The notes: generated from the letters alone by a model not told the origin. Numbered from the stretch's first letter, positions 16,332-25,108 are shown. The stretch is 45,532 nt of DNA from an uncultured Bacteroidales bacterium (GCA_900317715.1 ONHS01000027.1:1-45532), one strand, 5' to 3'. Program-made: numbers and translations.

Positions 16332-17033
16332 ATGAATATGTTAACATTATTGACGGTAGTGAATGATTCTTTGGGAGCCACGATTTCCTCTGCTGAACCG
16401 CATGTGGAAGAGACTTCCTATTTCAAACTAGTCTTCGCAGTAAACAGTCTGTGGATCATTATTCCTTTGATTTTGATGCTGGCTTTTGCCATCTATTTCT
16501 TTGTCAAGAAGTTGTTGGTTGTCAACCGCGCTTCGCAGGAGGAACGCAACTTCATGAACAATATTCGTGACTTTATCCACGAAGGAAAGCTCGACTCTGC
16601 AGTCGCCCTTTGTCGCAGCAACAACAACCCAACCGCTCGCATGATCGACAAGGGCCTGTCCCGTTTGGGTCGTCCGCTGGAGGACATCCGCACGGCTATC
16701 GAGAATGAGGGCAATTTGGAAGTTTCCCGTCTGGAAAAAGGGGTGTCGGCTTTGGCTACCATCGCTGCCATTGCCCCGATGATGGGTTTCCTGGGTACGG
16801 TGGTCGGTATGGTGGGCGCGTTCCACAACATGGCCGCTGATCCGAACAATTTCAACATCGGCACGCTTTCATCCGGTATCTACACCGCCATGATCACCAC
16901 CGTGGGTGGTTTGGTCGTCGGTATCATCGCCCTGGTGTTCCACAATCTGCTGATTTCCAAGATTTCCAACGTCGTCTATATGCTGGAAGTCCGCACCACT
17001 GAGTTCATGGATCTGCTTCACGAAAACGCCTAA
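16332..17033 (+). CDS. exbB: ExbB/TolQ-family proton channel subunit
   Basis: This 233-residue inner-membrane protein forms, with ExbD, the proton-driven motor that energises TonB. Helix 1 lies at about 38-60 (SLWIIIPLILMLAFAIYFFV). A cytoplasmic domain follows. The conserved pair of helices is at about 138-165 (LATIAAIAPMMGFLGTVVGM) and 178-205 (YTAMITTVGGLVVGIIALVF). The conserved small-residue and Thr positions of the channel helices are present. It is first in a three-gene operon, 11 bases before exbD. Confidence 0.95.
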   Translation: MNMLTLLTVVNDSLGATISSAEPHVEETSYFKLVFAVNSLWIIIPLILMLAFAIYFFVKKLLVVNRASQEERNFMNNIRDFIHEGKLDSAVALCRSNNNPTARMIDKGLSRLGRPLEDIRTAIENEGNLEVSRLEKGVSALATIAAIAPMMGFLGTVVGMVGAFHNMAADPNNFNIGTLSSGIYTAMITTVGGLVVGIIALVFHNLLISKISNVVYMLEVRTTEFMDLLHENA

Positions 17034-17044
17034 TCCCCGCAGCC

Positions 17045-17485
17045 ATGGCTATCAAGATGCAAAACCGAATTGACGCAACGTTCAGCGCCACGTCCATGTC
17101 CGACTTGGTGTTCTTGTTGCTGATTTTCTTCATGCTGACCTCCACCATGATCTCGCCCAACGCCATCAATTTGGTGCTGCCGAAAAGCACCGCCGACAAG
17201 CAGCTGTCAACCAGACAATTGGAGGTCTATATCGATGAAGATCTGAACTATTTTGTGAATCCGGAAGGCTCCAATGCACAGCCCACCCCTTACGAGGAAC
17301 TCTATCCTGTGATGATGGCGGCTGTGGAAAAGGATGCCAACCCCCAGAAGAACATCGTTCTGCGTGCCGACAAGAGCGTTCCGATCGAGAACGTGGTCGC
17401 GCTGATGGATGTACTCAATCAAGTGAATGACAATTTCCCTGAAGAAGAAAGATATAAACTGGTACTCGCCACTGAAGCCAAATGA
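17045..17485 (+). CDS. exbD: ExbD/TolR-family motor subunit
   Basis: This 146-residue protein has a single N-terminal membrane helix (about 20-38, LVFLLLIFFMLTSTMI) preceded by the essential proton-carrying Asp20. A periplasmic domain follows, with the family pattern VYIDEDLNYF and ADKSVPIENVVALMDVLNQV. It should assemble inside the ExbB ring. Its stop overlaps the ATG of the next gene by 4 bases (ATGA), a sign of translational coupling with the TonB-like protein. Confidence 0.94.
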   Translation: MAIKMQNRIDATFSATSMSDLVFLLLIFFMLTSTMISPNAINLVLPKSTADKQLSTRQLEVYIDEDLNYFVNPEGSNAQPTPYEELYPVMMAAVEKDANPQKNIVLRADKSVPIENVVALMDVLNQVNDNFPEEERYKLVLATEAK

Positions 17486-18119
17486 TGAATACTAACGAGA
17501 ATAGGAAGGACAATACCATCGCATGGGCCACGACGATTGGCACCATGGGGTTGTTGCTTATTTTTCTGCTGGCTTGCAGTCTTAAATCTTTAATTCCTCC
17601 GCCACCGCCGAAAAACATGGTGTACGTTGACATAGCCACCATGGGCGGCGGTGGAGGCGGCGGTACCCCTGAGGTGGCTTCCAATCCGAAGCCCGCTTCC
17701 GGTCAGAATTACGCTACCCAGAACGCACAAGACGCCCCGGCGGTGACCCATACCAACAAAACCTCTACCAACAACGCCCCGAAAACACCGGCGGCTCCGA
17801 AACCCGACCAATCGTCCATGTACCACGGTCGTGGAGGCAGCGGTAGTGGTGGCGGTTCCGGCTCTGGAATCGGCAGTGGTACAGGTTCAGGACTCGGTCC
17901 CGGCGCAACATTGATGCCACCGTAAACGAAGAAGGACAAGTTTGCGTGGAAGTGCATATCTCCACCGAAGGACGTGTGGTGGATGCGCGTGTCATCAACA
18001 ACTCAAAGTACAAAACGACCATCACCAACCGGAATATCCAACAACAATGTGTGGCCCGCGCGAAGCAAGCCATCTACAAACCCGGCAAAGAAGAGCTGAG
18101 AATCATTATATTCAGCTAA
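17482..18119 (+). pseudogene. TonB-like energy transducer, frameshifted
   Basis: The 5' frame (17482-17925) encodes a membrane helix (about 13-33), a PPPPP start to the periplasmic part, a Gly run, a Pro/Ala/Asn spacer and a Gly-Ser-rich tract, then stops after GLGPGATLMPP. The -1 frame from about 17907 to the TAA at 18117-18119 encodes IDATVNEEGQVCVEVHIS and ends LRIIIFS. It includes GRVVDARVINNS and CVARAKQAIYKP, a typical Bacteroidetes TonB C-terminal domain of about 70 residues. Adding one C near 17901-17909 restores GPGRNIDATVNEEG and a single product of about 212 residues. The gene is therefore broken by a one-base loss in a GC-rich tract, or this is a sequence error. No classic slippery heptamer is present. 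A good terminator follows. Confidence 0.85.
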
Positions 18120-18141
18120 GACGCGAGAAGTAAGACTTTTA

Positions 18142-18168
18142 GGGGATTCGAAAGAATTCCCTTTTTTT
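18142..18168 (+). terminator. Intrinsic terminator of the exb operon
   Basis: GGGGATTC-GAAA-GAATTCCC forms an 8-bp stem (one G-T pair) closed by a GNRA-type GAAA loop, followed by seven T residues. It lies 22 bases after the TonB-like stop. Confidence 0.9.
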
Positions 18169-18185
18169 ACACTTCATAAAAAAAC

Positions 18186-18193
18186 TATCTTTG
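18186..18193 (+). promoter_or_regulatory. -7 promoter element of folC
   Basis: TATCTTTG lies 41 bases before the folC ATG. The predicted leader (about 18199-18234) consists almost wholly of five 7-bp units of the TAAACTC/TCAACCC type, which directly abut the start codon. Confidence 0.75.
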
Positions 18194-18199
18194 CAACAT

Positions 18200-18234
18200 T
18201 AAACTCTAAACTCTCAACCCTAAACCTTTAACGA
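18200..18234. repeat. Heptad array forming the folC leader
   Basis: Five degenerate 7-bp units (TAAACTC, TAAACTC, TCAACCC, TAAACCT, TTAACGA) run from the predicted transcription start to the base before the ATG. Confidence 0.75.
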
Positions 18235-19530
18235 ATGGAATCCTATCAAGAAATATTAGACAAGATCTTTTCCGCCTATCCGATGTACCATAAAGTCGGG
18301 TCGTCGGCGTATAAAGAGGGATTGGAAAACATTGAGGCACTGCTCGATATCATTGGGAATCCGCAACGGAATCTGCGCTGTGTGCATGTGGCCGGCACTA
18401 ACGGGAAAGGATCGGTCTCTTCGTTCCTCTCATCTTATTTTCAGGAACTTGGCTATAAAACGGGACTGTTCACCTCGCCGCATCTTGTCGATTTTCGCGA
18501 ACGTATCCGCATTAACGGGGCAATGATCCCGGTGGAGAAAGTGCTGGAATTTTTCGAACAGTATCAGGAGAAGTTCGCTCATTTAGAACCCTCTTTTTTC
18601 GAAATCACCACCGCTTTGGCGTTCCACTATTTTGCTGAACAAAAGGTGGATTTTGTCGTGATTGAGGTCGGACTCGGCGGACGGTTGGATGCCACCAATG
18701 TCATCACTCCCTTACTCTCCGTCATCACCAATATCTCGTTGGAACACACGCAGTTATTGGGCGATACCGTAGCCAAGATCGCGCGCGAGAAAGCTGGAAT
18801 CATCAAGGACAAAGTCCCCGTGGTCATCGGGGAGTATGATCCCGAAAGCTTCCCTGTTTTCGAGGACATAGCCCTCCATCATGACGCCCCGTTCTTCCCC
18901 GCCGACGTCAACTACGAATACACGAATCATGGCGGCACGTTGGGCATCTACGACAAGGAGACTCACGAGAAAGTATATTCGCTTTTCACCCCATTCGATG
19001 CCCACTATCAGGACAAGAATATACTTACCTTCTACCAGGCGGCGAAAGTGTTGGAGTTCATCCTCAACATCCAAGAGGACAAGATAGGTCTGGCGGTGCG
19101 GAACATGCGAGAAAACACAGGTCTGATCGGACGTTGGCAAAAACTGTCCGACCATCCGCGCATCCTCTGCGACGTGGGGCATAACTACGCCTGTCTGAAG
19201 AATTCCATGTCCAACATCTATGAGGAAAAGTCCTCCAACGACAGCAAAGTCCACGTGGTTTTCGGCATGGTGAGCGACAAAGACATTGACCACATCCTGC
19301 CGCTGCTGCGCAAAGAGTTTGTCTATTACGTCTGCCGCGCCCACATCGAAAGGGCCATGGACCAAGAGAAACTCGCCGCAAAGATGCGGGAGCAAGGGCT
19401 GTCGTGTAATACCTATCCTTCTGTGAAGGAGGCCATTGCAGCGGCGAAGTCGGCGGCAACGGAGGAGGATGTCGTGTTCATCACCGGCAGCTGTTTTGTG
19501 GTCGGCGAAGCATTGGAGGAATTTGATTAA
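18235..19530 (+). CDS. folC: Folylpolyglutamate synthase / dihydrofolate synthase
   Basis: This 431-residue Mur-ligase-family enzyme joins glutamate to dihydropteroate and extends folate polyglutamates. The P-loop GTNGKGS is at 54-60, preceded by VHVA. The folate-site segment GLFTSPHLVDFRERIRING follows, then FEITTALAFHYF, VVIEVGLGGRLDATN and the C-terminal-domain start WQKLSDHPRILCDVGHN. Length and order are normal for bifunctional FolC. It is monocistronic as far as can be seen, with its own promoter. Confidence 0.95.
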   Translation: MESYQEILDKIFSAYPMYHKVGSSAYKEGLENIEALLDIIGNPQRNLRCVHVAGTNGKGSVSSFLSSYFQELGYKTGLFTSPHLVDFRERIRINGAMIPVEKVLEFFEQYQEKFAHLEPSFFEITTALAFHYFAEQKVDFVVIEVGLGGRLDATNVITPLLSVITNISLEHTQLLGDTVAKIAREKAGIIKDKVPVVIGEYDPESFPVFEDIALHHDAPFFPADVNYEYTNHGGTLGIYDKETHEKVYSLFTPFDAHYQDKNILTFYQAAKVLEFILNIQEDKIGLAVRNMRENTGLIGRWQKLSDHPRILCDVGHNYACLKNSMSNIYEEKSSNDSKVHVVFGMVSDKDIDHILPLLRKEFVYYVCRAHIERAMDQEKLAAKMREQGLSCNTYPSVKEAIAAAKSAATEEDVVFITGSCFVVGEALEEFD

Positions 19531-19670
19531 ACCACTTCCTTGAGAAGCCCGTAGGGCTGACATCCCACAGGCAGGGGCGTAAGCCCCTGCGTATTGAATA
19601 TGGAATGCGGAATGTATGACGTTGGACGTGTGACGAATGATATTATATGACGATGAAACGATAACGGAAA
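19531..19670. other. folC-omp85 intergenic region with a short palindrome
   Basis: GCAGGGGC-GTAA-GCCCCTGC at 19571-19590 is a perfect 8-bp stem with a 4-base loop. It has no T-run, so it looks like a REP-type element or a processing hairpin more than a terminator. From about 19590 the sequence shows weak 7-base periodicity (ATATGGA, ATGCGGA, then TGACGTT, GGACGTG, TGACGAA). Confidence 0.6.
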
Positions 19671-21182
19671 ATGATGAGAAAAAATACCATCATCACCATT
19701 TTTTTGTTGCTGAACGCAGTTTTCGCGTTCGGACAATCGTCGTGTGTTGTGGTCAATGATCAGGATGCGGAGCTGTTGCGCGATGCGAAAGTACTGGGCA
19801 GGAAAACGCAAGTGTTGACGTTGGAGAATTACCCAATGGACGCTGAAAAAATTGTGCAATACCTTGAGAATCACGGATATCCGTTTGCTTCTGTCCAGTT
19901 GACCACCGAATGGATGGACGATACTATCCCGCAATATGTACTGCATATCGACCGCAACCGATACACCCAAGTGGATTCCATTGTGCTGAAAGGCAATATC
20001 AAGCTGAGTAAGCGCTATTTATGGCCTTATTTAGGATTGAGGAAAAAAGCGCCCTATTCAGAAAAGACGATCCGCGCGGTGAATGAGAAACTCCAGTCGA
20101 TCCCGTTTGCCACCGTCATACAGCCCGCAGGCATCTCTTTTGAGGGCGATAAGACATTGTTATACGTCTATTTAGATAAGAAACCTGTTAACCGTTTCGA
20201 CGGCTATATCGGGTTTCAGCCGGTGAGTGAGCTGACGGGGAAATTAGCCATTAATGGCGAATTGAATCTGTCTTTGCAGAATATTTTCCATATTGGAGAA
20301 CAACTCTCGGTGGAATGGCGGAGCTGTGAGCGATATTCTCAATATCTGAATGTGAACGCAACATTTCCTTACCTTTTTGGCACGCGATTTGGCATTGACG
20401 GCCATTTTCGGTTGGACAAGCAGGATACCACCTATTTGACGTTGAACTACCGTATCGGTATTCCGTACCACTTCCGCCACGACAGCTATATTCGTCCGTA
20501 CATTGACTTCACGCAGTCGCAATTGTTGGATTCTCAACGTAATGTCACCACCATGGACACGGCCTACATGAATCACCGTAACATATTGTATGGCTTGTCG
20601 TTACGCGTGACACAGGTCGATAATTACTACCAACCGAGACGCGGTTTCGACCTCTATGCGGATGTTGCCGCGGGTCGTCGCACGTTGTTGCCCAGTCTAT
20701 CCATGGAGCCCAGCGCCACGGAAGACATTGATTTGGTGAAGACCTCTTACCGCATTATGGGCGGCGTGACAGGCTTTGTCCCTGTCTATAAGACCATTGT
20801 GCTGATGTTGCGGACGCAGGCGGGCAGTATGCTCCAAGGTCCGCATTATCGCAACGAAATGTTCAAAATCGGCGGCGAAGGACAGATCCGCGGATTCACG
20901 GAAAACGAGCTCTATGCCAGCACATATCTGCTCTATTCGGCGGAACTGCGCTATCTTTTCGGGCATAACTCCGATGTGCACGCCTTCTTCGACGGTGGCG
21001 TTTACGAGCAGCAGGGCTATGATAACTATCTGTTTGACACGCCTTTCGGCTTCGGAATAGGCGTTAACGTCGGGGTGCGGAGCGGCGTTTTCTACTTCGA
21101 ATACGCTCTTCCGAGACAACGAAACAACCCCATTTCTTTCAAGACAGGAAAAATACATTTTGGTGTTAGGGTAGGGTTCTAG
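19671..21182 (+). CDS. Omp85/BamA-superfamily outer-membrane protein (surface antigen D15-like)
   Basis: This 503-residue protein has a signal peptide (1-21), about two POTRA-like modules (roughly 50-108 with ENHGYPFASVQL, and 103-172 with VDSIVLKGNIKLSKRYLWPY), then a 16-strand-type beta-barrel. The Omp85 lid-loop motif is present as GGEGQIRGF (401-409), with the IRGF core at 406-409. The protein ends in Phe, as outer-membrane barrels usually do. BamA itself has five POTRA domains, so this is a smaller relative in the TamA or patatin-linked D15 size range. Its substrate is unknown, and no TamB-like partner lies next to it. ATG 19671 and ATG 19674 are both possible. Confidence 0.85.
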   Translation: MMRKNTIITIFLLLNAVFAFGQSSCVVVNDQDAELLRDAKVLGRKTQVLTLENYPMDAEKIVQYLENHGYPFASVQLTTEWMDDTIPQYVLHIDRNRYTQVDSIVLKGNIKLSKRYLWPYLGLRKKAPYSEKTIRAVNEKLQSIPFATVIQPAGISFEGDKTLLYVYLDKKPVNRFDGYIGFQPVSELTGKLAINGELNLSLQNIFHIGEQLSVEWRSCERYSQYLNVNATFPYLFGTRFGIDGHFRLDKQDTTYLTLNYRIGIPYHFRHDSYIRPYIDFTQSQLLDSQRNVTTMDTAYMNHRNILYGLSLRVTQVDNYYQPRRGFDLYADVAAGRRTLLPSLSMEPSATEDIDLVKTSYRIMGGVTGFVPVYKTIVLMLRTQAGSMLQGPHYRNEMFKIGGEGQIRGFTENELYASTYLLYSAELRYLFGHNSDVHAFFDGGVYEQQGYDNYLFDTPFGFGIGVNVGVRSGVFYFEYALPRQRNNPISFKTGKIHFGVRVGF

Positions 21183-21198
21183 GTACCCAAAAAAAGTG

Positions 21199-21206
21199 TA
21201 CTTTTG
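21199..21206 (+). promoter_or_regulatory. -7 promoter element of the first uvrA
   Basis: TACTTTTG followed by CCGCC, one of several identical extensions in this window. Transcription would start near 21211. That favours the ATG at 21242 (31-base leader) over the TTG at 21212, which would be leaderless. Confidence 0.75.
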
Positions 21207-21241
21207 CCGCCTTGAAAAAAAATCAGGAAACCATTGATTCT

Positions 21242-24076
21242 ATGGAGAAAAATGTACCGGCAGAGGACACCCTTGTGGTGACTGGTGCGCGCGAAAATAA
21301 CTTGAAGAATGTCTCGCTGACCATTCCGCAGCAGAAACTGGTGGTCATCACCGGTTTGAGCGGAAGTGGTAAGTCGTCATTGGCCTTCGACACCATCTAT
21401 GCGGAGGGCCAACGTCGTTACATGGAGACCTATTCGGCGTATGCGCGGCAGTTCATCGGCAGCATGGAGCATCCCGATGTGGACAAAATCTCCGGTCTCA
21501 ACCCCGTGATTTCCATTGAGCAGAAGACCGTTAACAAGAATCCGCGTTCTACGGTCGGCACCATCACGGAGGTCTATGATTTCTTGCGACTTCTGTACGC
21601 CCGTGTGGCGGACGCGTACTCGTACAACACCGAGGAGAAGATGGTGCACTATTCCGAAAAGGAACTTATCGACCTGATTCTCAAACGTTACCATAACAAA
21701 TCCATTACGATTTTGGCACCGGTGGTCCGCCGCCGTAAGGGACATTACCGCGAATTGTTCGAAAATATTCGCAAACAAGGCTTTACCAAAGTACGTATCG
21801 ACGGTGTGATGCGGCAGCTGATGATGGGCATGCAAATCGATCGTTACAAAATTCACGATATTGAATTGGCTGTCGATAACCTTACCGTGAGCGATTTTTC
21901 GCAGAAAAGGCTCTCCAATAGTGTGCAAATTGCCATGAAATATGGTAAAGGAGCCATTATGATTCTCGAAAACGACACCAAAGAGGTCAAAAACTACAGT
22001 AAATTCCTGATGTGTCCCACCACAGGCATCTCTTATCCGGAGCCGGAACCGAACACCTTTTCGTTCAATTCCCCGTACGGAGCCTGCGAATATTGTAACG
22101 GTCTCGGCAGCATCACCGAAATCGATATCGACAAGGTGATACCTGACAAGAACAAATCCATCAAGAACGGCGGTATCGCCATCTTGGGTGAATATAAGAA
22201 CACGCTGTTATTCAGAACGTTGGATGCTTTGGCTGAGAAGTATAACTTTTCGTTGTCTGAGCCTATCAAGAATCTGAACGAGCAACAACTGAACGCCGTT
22301 TTGTACGGCACGACAGAAATTTTGCATGTAAAACGCGAAGTGGCGGGTCTGTCGCCCATGAAAAAGACCTTCGAGGGCGTGGTGAACTTCATCGGCAATC
22401 TCAATGAGGAGAACATGCCGGCATCGTTCAAGAAGTGGATCTCGCAGTTCGTGAACACGATTCCTTGTCCGCATTGCCACGGTGCCCGTCTGCGCACGGA
22501 GTCGCTGCATTTCCGCATTGAGGACAAGAACATTGCGGATTTGGCGCACTGGGACATGGCGGAACTGTTGGCGTGGTGCAAGAAACTGCCTTCGCATCTG
22601 GATCCTGCGAAACGGCACATCGCCAGCGAAATCCTCCGCGAAATCGTTTTCCGCTTGGAGTTCCTGTGCGATGTGGGTGTGCAATATCTGTCGCTCGACC
22701 GCTCATCGGCCTCATTGTCGGGCGGCGAGGCGCAGCGCATCCGTTTGGCCACGCAAATCAGCTCGCAGTTGGTCAATGTGATGTACATTCTGGACGAGCC
22801 GAGTATAGGTCTACACCAGCGTGATAACCACTATCTGATTGAATCACTGCGACATCTGCGTGATATGGGCAACTCCGTCATCGTTGTTGAGCATGATCGC
22901 GACATGATGCGGGCAGCCGACTATATCGTGGATGTGGGGCCGGCAGCGGGTGAATATGGCGGCGAGATCGTGGCAGCCGGAACGTATAAGTCAATCCTTA
23001 AAAGTGGCTCATTGACAGCCGCTTACCTCAAAGGAAAAAAGAAAATCGAGGTGCCGAAGAAACGTCGTAAGGGCAATGGCGAATGGCTCACCATTGTGGG
23101 CGCGACAGGCAATAATCTGAAGAACGTCACGGTGGAATTCCCGTTGGGCACGTTGATCTGCGTGACGGGTGTCTCAGGCAGCGGCAAATCGACCCTCATC
23201 AACGAAACGCTCTATCCGATTGTCAATCACCACATTTACCGTGCGGAGAAGAAACCGCTGCCGTATAAAGATATTGTCGGTTTAGAGCATATCAACAAAA
23301 TTATCGACATCAACCAGCAGCCCATCGGACGTACGCCGCGTTCCAATCCGGCAACGTATGTGGGTGTGTTTGAGGATATTAGAAAGCTTTTCACCCAGAT
23401 GCCTGAGTCCAAGATTCGCGGCTACAAACCTGGACGTTTCTCCTTTAACGTCACGGGCGGTCGTTGCGAGGAGTGCAAAGGCGCAGGTGTGAGGACTATC
23501 GAAATGAATTTCCTGCCCGATGTTTATGTCACTTGCGACAAATGCGGTGGCAAGCGTTACAACGACGAAACGCTGGAAATCCGCTACAAGGGCAAGTCTA
23601 TCAAAGACGTGCTGGATATGGACATTCACACGGCCATTGACTTTTTCGAGAATATTCCCTCAATTGTGCGTGAGCTCAAGACGATGGACGATGTGGGCTT
23701 GGGCTATCTGAAGCTCGGTCAGCCCTCCACCACGCTTTCCGGCGGTGAGGCGCAGCGCATCAAACTGGCCGCTGAGCTGTCGAAAAAAGACACGGGCAAC
23801 ACGTTGTATATTCTTGACGAGCCCACCACGGGCTTGCATTTCCAGGACATCGCCATCCTGATGGATGTGCTGAACCGTTTGGTGGAAAAGGGCAACACGG
23901 TAATCGTCATCGAACACAATATGGATGTCATCAAGATGGCCGACTGGATTATCGACATGGGTCCCGAAGGCGGTCGCAGCGGCGGCGAGGTGGTCGCATG
24001 CGGTACGCCGGAAGAGATTGTCGCCCAAAATGTAGGATTCACGGCACAATTCTTGGCCAAGGAACTTTCCAAGTAA
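21242..24076 (+). CDS. uvrA: Excinuclease ABC subunit A (UvrA), first copy
   Basis: This 944-residue ATPase scans DNA for bulky lesions and loads UvrB. It has two ABC modules, with Walker [10 protein letters not shown] near 38 and GVSGSGKST near 643, and signatures [12 protein letters not shown] near 491 and [12 protein letters not shown] near 835. Both Walker B segments continue into DEPS or DEPT. The insertion zinc module (CPHCHGARL) and the C-terminal zinc module (GGRCEECKGAG to CDKCGGKRY, about 740-775) are intact. In the first module one Cys pair is degenerate (CPTTG, then CEYC). The C-terminal Gly-rich end typical of proteobacterial UvrA is absent. A TTG at 21212 in the same frame would add ten residues. 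A second uvrA lies 10 kb downstream. Confidence 0.96.
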   Translation: MEKNVPAEDTLVVTGARENNLKNVSLTIPQQKLVVITGLSGSGKSSLAFDTIYAEGQRRYMETYSAYARQFIGSMEHPDVDKISGLNPVISIEQKTVNKNPRSTVGTITEVYDFLRLLYARVADAYSYNTEEKMVHYSEKELIDLILKRYHNKSITILAPVVRRRKGHYRELFENIRKQGFTKVRIDGVMRQLMMGMQIDRYKIHDIELAVDNLTVSDFSQKRLSNSVQIAMKYGKGAIMILENDTKEVKNYSKFLMCPTTGISYPEPEPNTFSFNSPYGACEYCNGLGSITEIDIDKVIPDKNKSIKNGGIAILGEYKNTLLFRTLDALAEKYNFSLSEPIKNLNEQQLNAVLYGTTEILHVKREVAGLSPMKKTFEGVVNFIGNLNEENMPASFKKWISQFVNTIPCPHCHGARLRTESLHFRIEDKNIADLAHWDMAELLAWCKKLPSHLDPAKRHIASEILREIVFRLEFLCDVGVQYLSLDRSSASLSGGEAQRIRLATQISSQLVNVMYILDEPSIGLHQRDNHYLIESLRHLRDMGNSVIVVEHDRDMMRAADYIVDVGPAAGEYGGEIVAAGTYKSILKSGSLTAAYLKGKKKIEVPKKRRKGNGEWLTIVGATGNNLKNVTVEFPLGTLICVTGVSGSGKSTLINETLYPIVNHHIYRAEKKPLPYKDIVGLEHINKIIDINQQPIGRTPRSNPATYVGVFEDIRKLFTQMPESKIRGYKPGRFSFNVTGGRCEECKGAGVRTIEMNFLPDVYVTCDKCGGKRYNDETLEIRYKGKSIKDVLDMDIHTAIDFFENIPSIVRELKTMDDVGLGYLKLGQPSTTLSGGEAQRIKLAAELSKKDTGNTLYILDEPTTGLHFQDIAILMDVLNRLVEKGNTVIVIEHNMDVIKMADWIIDMGPEGGRSGGEVVACGTPEEIVAQNVGFTAQFLAKELSK

Positions 24077-24146
24077 TTCAGAAGGGTAGGGTTAACCCCT
24101 TTATTTCCAGAATTTTGATAAACAGAAGATGTGTTGAAATAAATAC

Positions 24147-24180
24147 AAAAAAAAAGCAACACAAATCTCAGTGTCGCTTT
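24147..24180 (-). terminator. Terminator of the tRNA operon
   Basis: On the - strand AAAGCGACAC pairs with GTGTTGCTTT (one G-T pair) around an 8-base loop and is followed by a run of T residues (24147-24155). It lies 35 bases past tRNA-Gly. On the + strand it could also slow transcripts leaving uvrA, but no T-run is present there. Confidence 0.8.
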
Positions 24181-24214
24181 AAATCCAAATCAAATGCTTC
24201 AAAAAAAATTTTGG

Positions 24215-24287
24215 AGCGGAAAACGGGACTCGAACCCGCCACCTACAGCTTGGAAGGCTGTCGCTCTACCGGATGAGCTACTTCCGC
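24215..24287 (-). tRNA. tRNA-Gly (anticodon TCC)
   Basis: A 73-base cloverleaf with acceptor GCGGAAG, D arm AGCTCATCCGGTAGAGC, anticodon loop CTTCCAA and T arm GGGTTCGAGTCCC. The discriminator is T, as usual for tRNA-Gly. CCA is not encoded, matching the presence of a CCA-adding-type enzyme in this window. Confidence 0.97.
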
Positions 24288-24306
24288 GGGTGAAAAAAAA
24301 AACAAG

Positions 24307-24388
24307 TGGGAGAGGAAGGATTCGAACCTCCGAAGGCTTAGCCAGCAGATTTACAGTCTGTCCCATTTGACCGCTCTGGAACTCTCCC
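24307..24388 (-). tRNA. tRNA-Tyr (anticodon GTA)
   Basis: An 82-base class II tRNA with acceptor GGGAGAG, anticodon loop CTGTAAA, a long variable arm (GGCTAAGCCTTC) and T arm GGAGGTTCGAATCCTTCC. The discriminator is A. CCA is not encoded. Confidence 0.97.
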
Positions 24389-24410
24389 ATCGTTGTTTCG
24401 TCTATGCCTG

Positions 24411-24483
24411 AGCCGATAGTCGGACTTGAACCAACGACCGGCTGATTACAAATCAGCTGCTCTACCAACTGAGCTATATCGGC
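24411..24483 (-). tRNA. tRNA-Thr (anticodon TGT)
   Basis: A 73-base cloverleaf with acceptor GCCGATA, D arm AGCTCAGTTGGTAGAGC, anticodon loop TTTGTAA and T arm GTTGGTTCAAGTCCGAC. The discriminator is T. CCA is not encoded. It is the first of the three-tRNA transcript. Confidence 0.97.
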
Positions 24484-24519
24484 ATATTTTTCAATGAACG
24501 TCTCATCGTTTTGCGGTGG

Positions 24520-24527
24520 CAAAGATA
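24520..24527 (-). promoter_or_regulatory. -7 promoter element of the tRNA operon
   Basis: The - strand reads TATCTTTG followed by CCACC. Transcription would start about 32 bases before tRNA-Thr. No other promoter is visible between the three tRNAs, whose spacers are 19 and 22 bases. Confidence 0.75.
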
Positions 24528-24832
24528 GTATTTTTTTGATACGGAAACACACTGGATGCAATTTTTTTTTAATAAAAATGTAAACCGTTGATTCATTGGA
24601 AAATAAAATTGATTTTTAGGATTGAATCAGGGGCTTTGTAGATGGGAAATGCCCTGTTTGACGGGACTTCCGTCGCCTGTTTTGGAAGAATTTCGCGCAA
24701 AACGTGAAAAAATCGAATCGGAAGAAGGGGTGGGAGCGGCATCTGTCAGACCTCATTTTTCGTCATATACATTATATAATAATGTCGAAAAAGTTGACCG
24801 CTTTTTTTTGCCGAACCATATCAAAAAAAGTG
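24528..24832. other. Intergenic region between the tRNA operon and acpP
   Basis: About 300 bases with A/T-rich ends and a more GC-rich middle (about 24620-24750). An open frame runs through the middle into acpP, but it has no promoter, start signal or recognisable protein family. I see no RNA gene or strong hairpin here. Confidence 0.5.
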
Positions 24833-24840
24833 TATTTTTG
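24833..24840 (+). promoter_or_regulatory. -7 promoter element of acpP
   Basis: TATTTTTG followed by CCGCC, 25 bases before the acpP ATG. The leader would be about 20 bases. Confidence 0.8.
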
Positions 24841-24865
24841 CCGCCAGTTTTAAAAATGAAAAGCT

Positions 24866-25108
24866 ATGTCAGAAATTTTACAAAAAGTACAATCAATCAT
24901 TGCCGACAAACTGAGTGTCGATGTGGCTGATGTCACTCCTGAAAAGAGTTTCACGAATGATTTGGGTGCCGATTCTTTGGATACGGTCGAATTGATCATG
25001 GAATTTGAAAATGCTTTCGGTGTTAAATTTCCGGAAGAAGATGCTGAAAAAATCGCTACTGTAGGTGACGCTGTCTCCTATATCGAAAATCTTCTTGCAT
25101 CAAAGTAA
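24866..25108 (+). CDS. acpP: Acyl carrier protein
   Basis: This 80-residue acidic four-helix protein carries growing acyl chains in fatty acid synthesis. The phosphopantetheine site is Ser37 in [13 protein letters not shown]. Length and composition are standard. It starts the acpP-fabF-rnc cluster, a classic gene order across bacteria. The promoter at 24833 and the ATG fit with a short A-rich leader. Confidence 0.97.
   Translation: MSEILQKVQSIIADKLSVDVADVTPEKSFTNDLGADSLDTVELIMEFENAFGVKFPEEDAEKIATVGDAVSYIENLLASK

Noticed and set aside
17898..17912. Programmed -1 frameshift in the TonB-like gene
   Set aside because: The junction GGTCCCGGCGC has no X-XXY-YYZ slippery heptamer, and I see no downstream stem or pseudoknot. 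A base loss is simpler.
24622..24930. Open frame of about 100 codons running into acpP
   Set aside because: No promoter or start signal, no family features, and it overlaps the acpP promoter and coding start in another frame.
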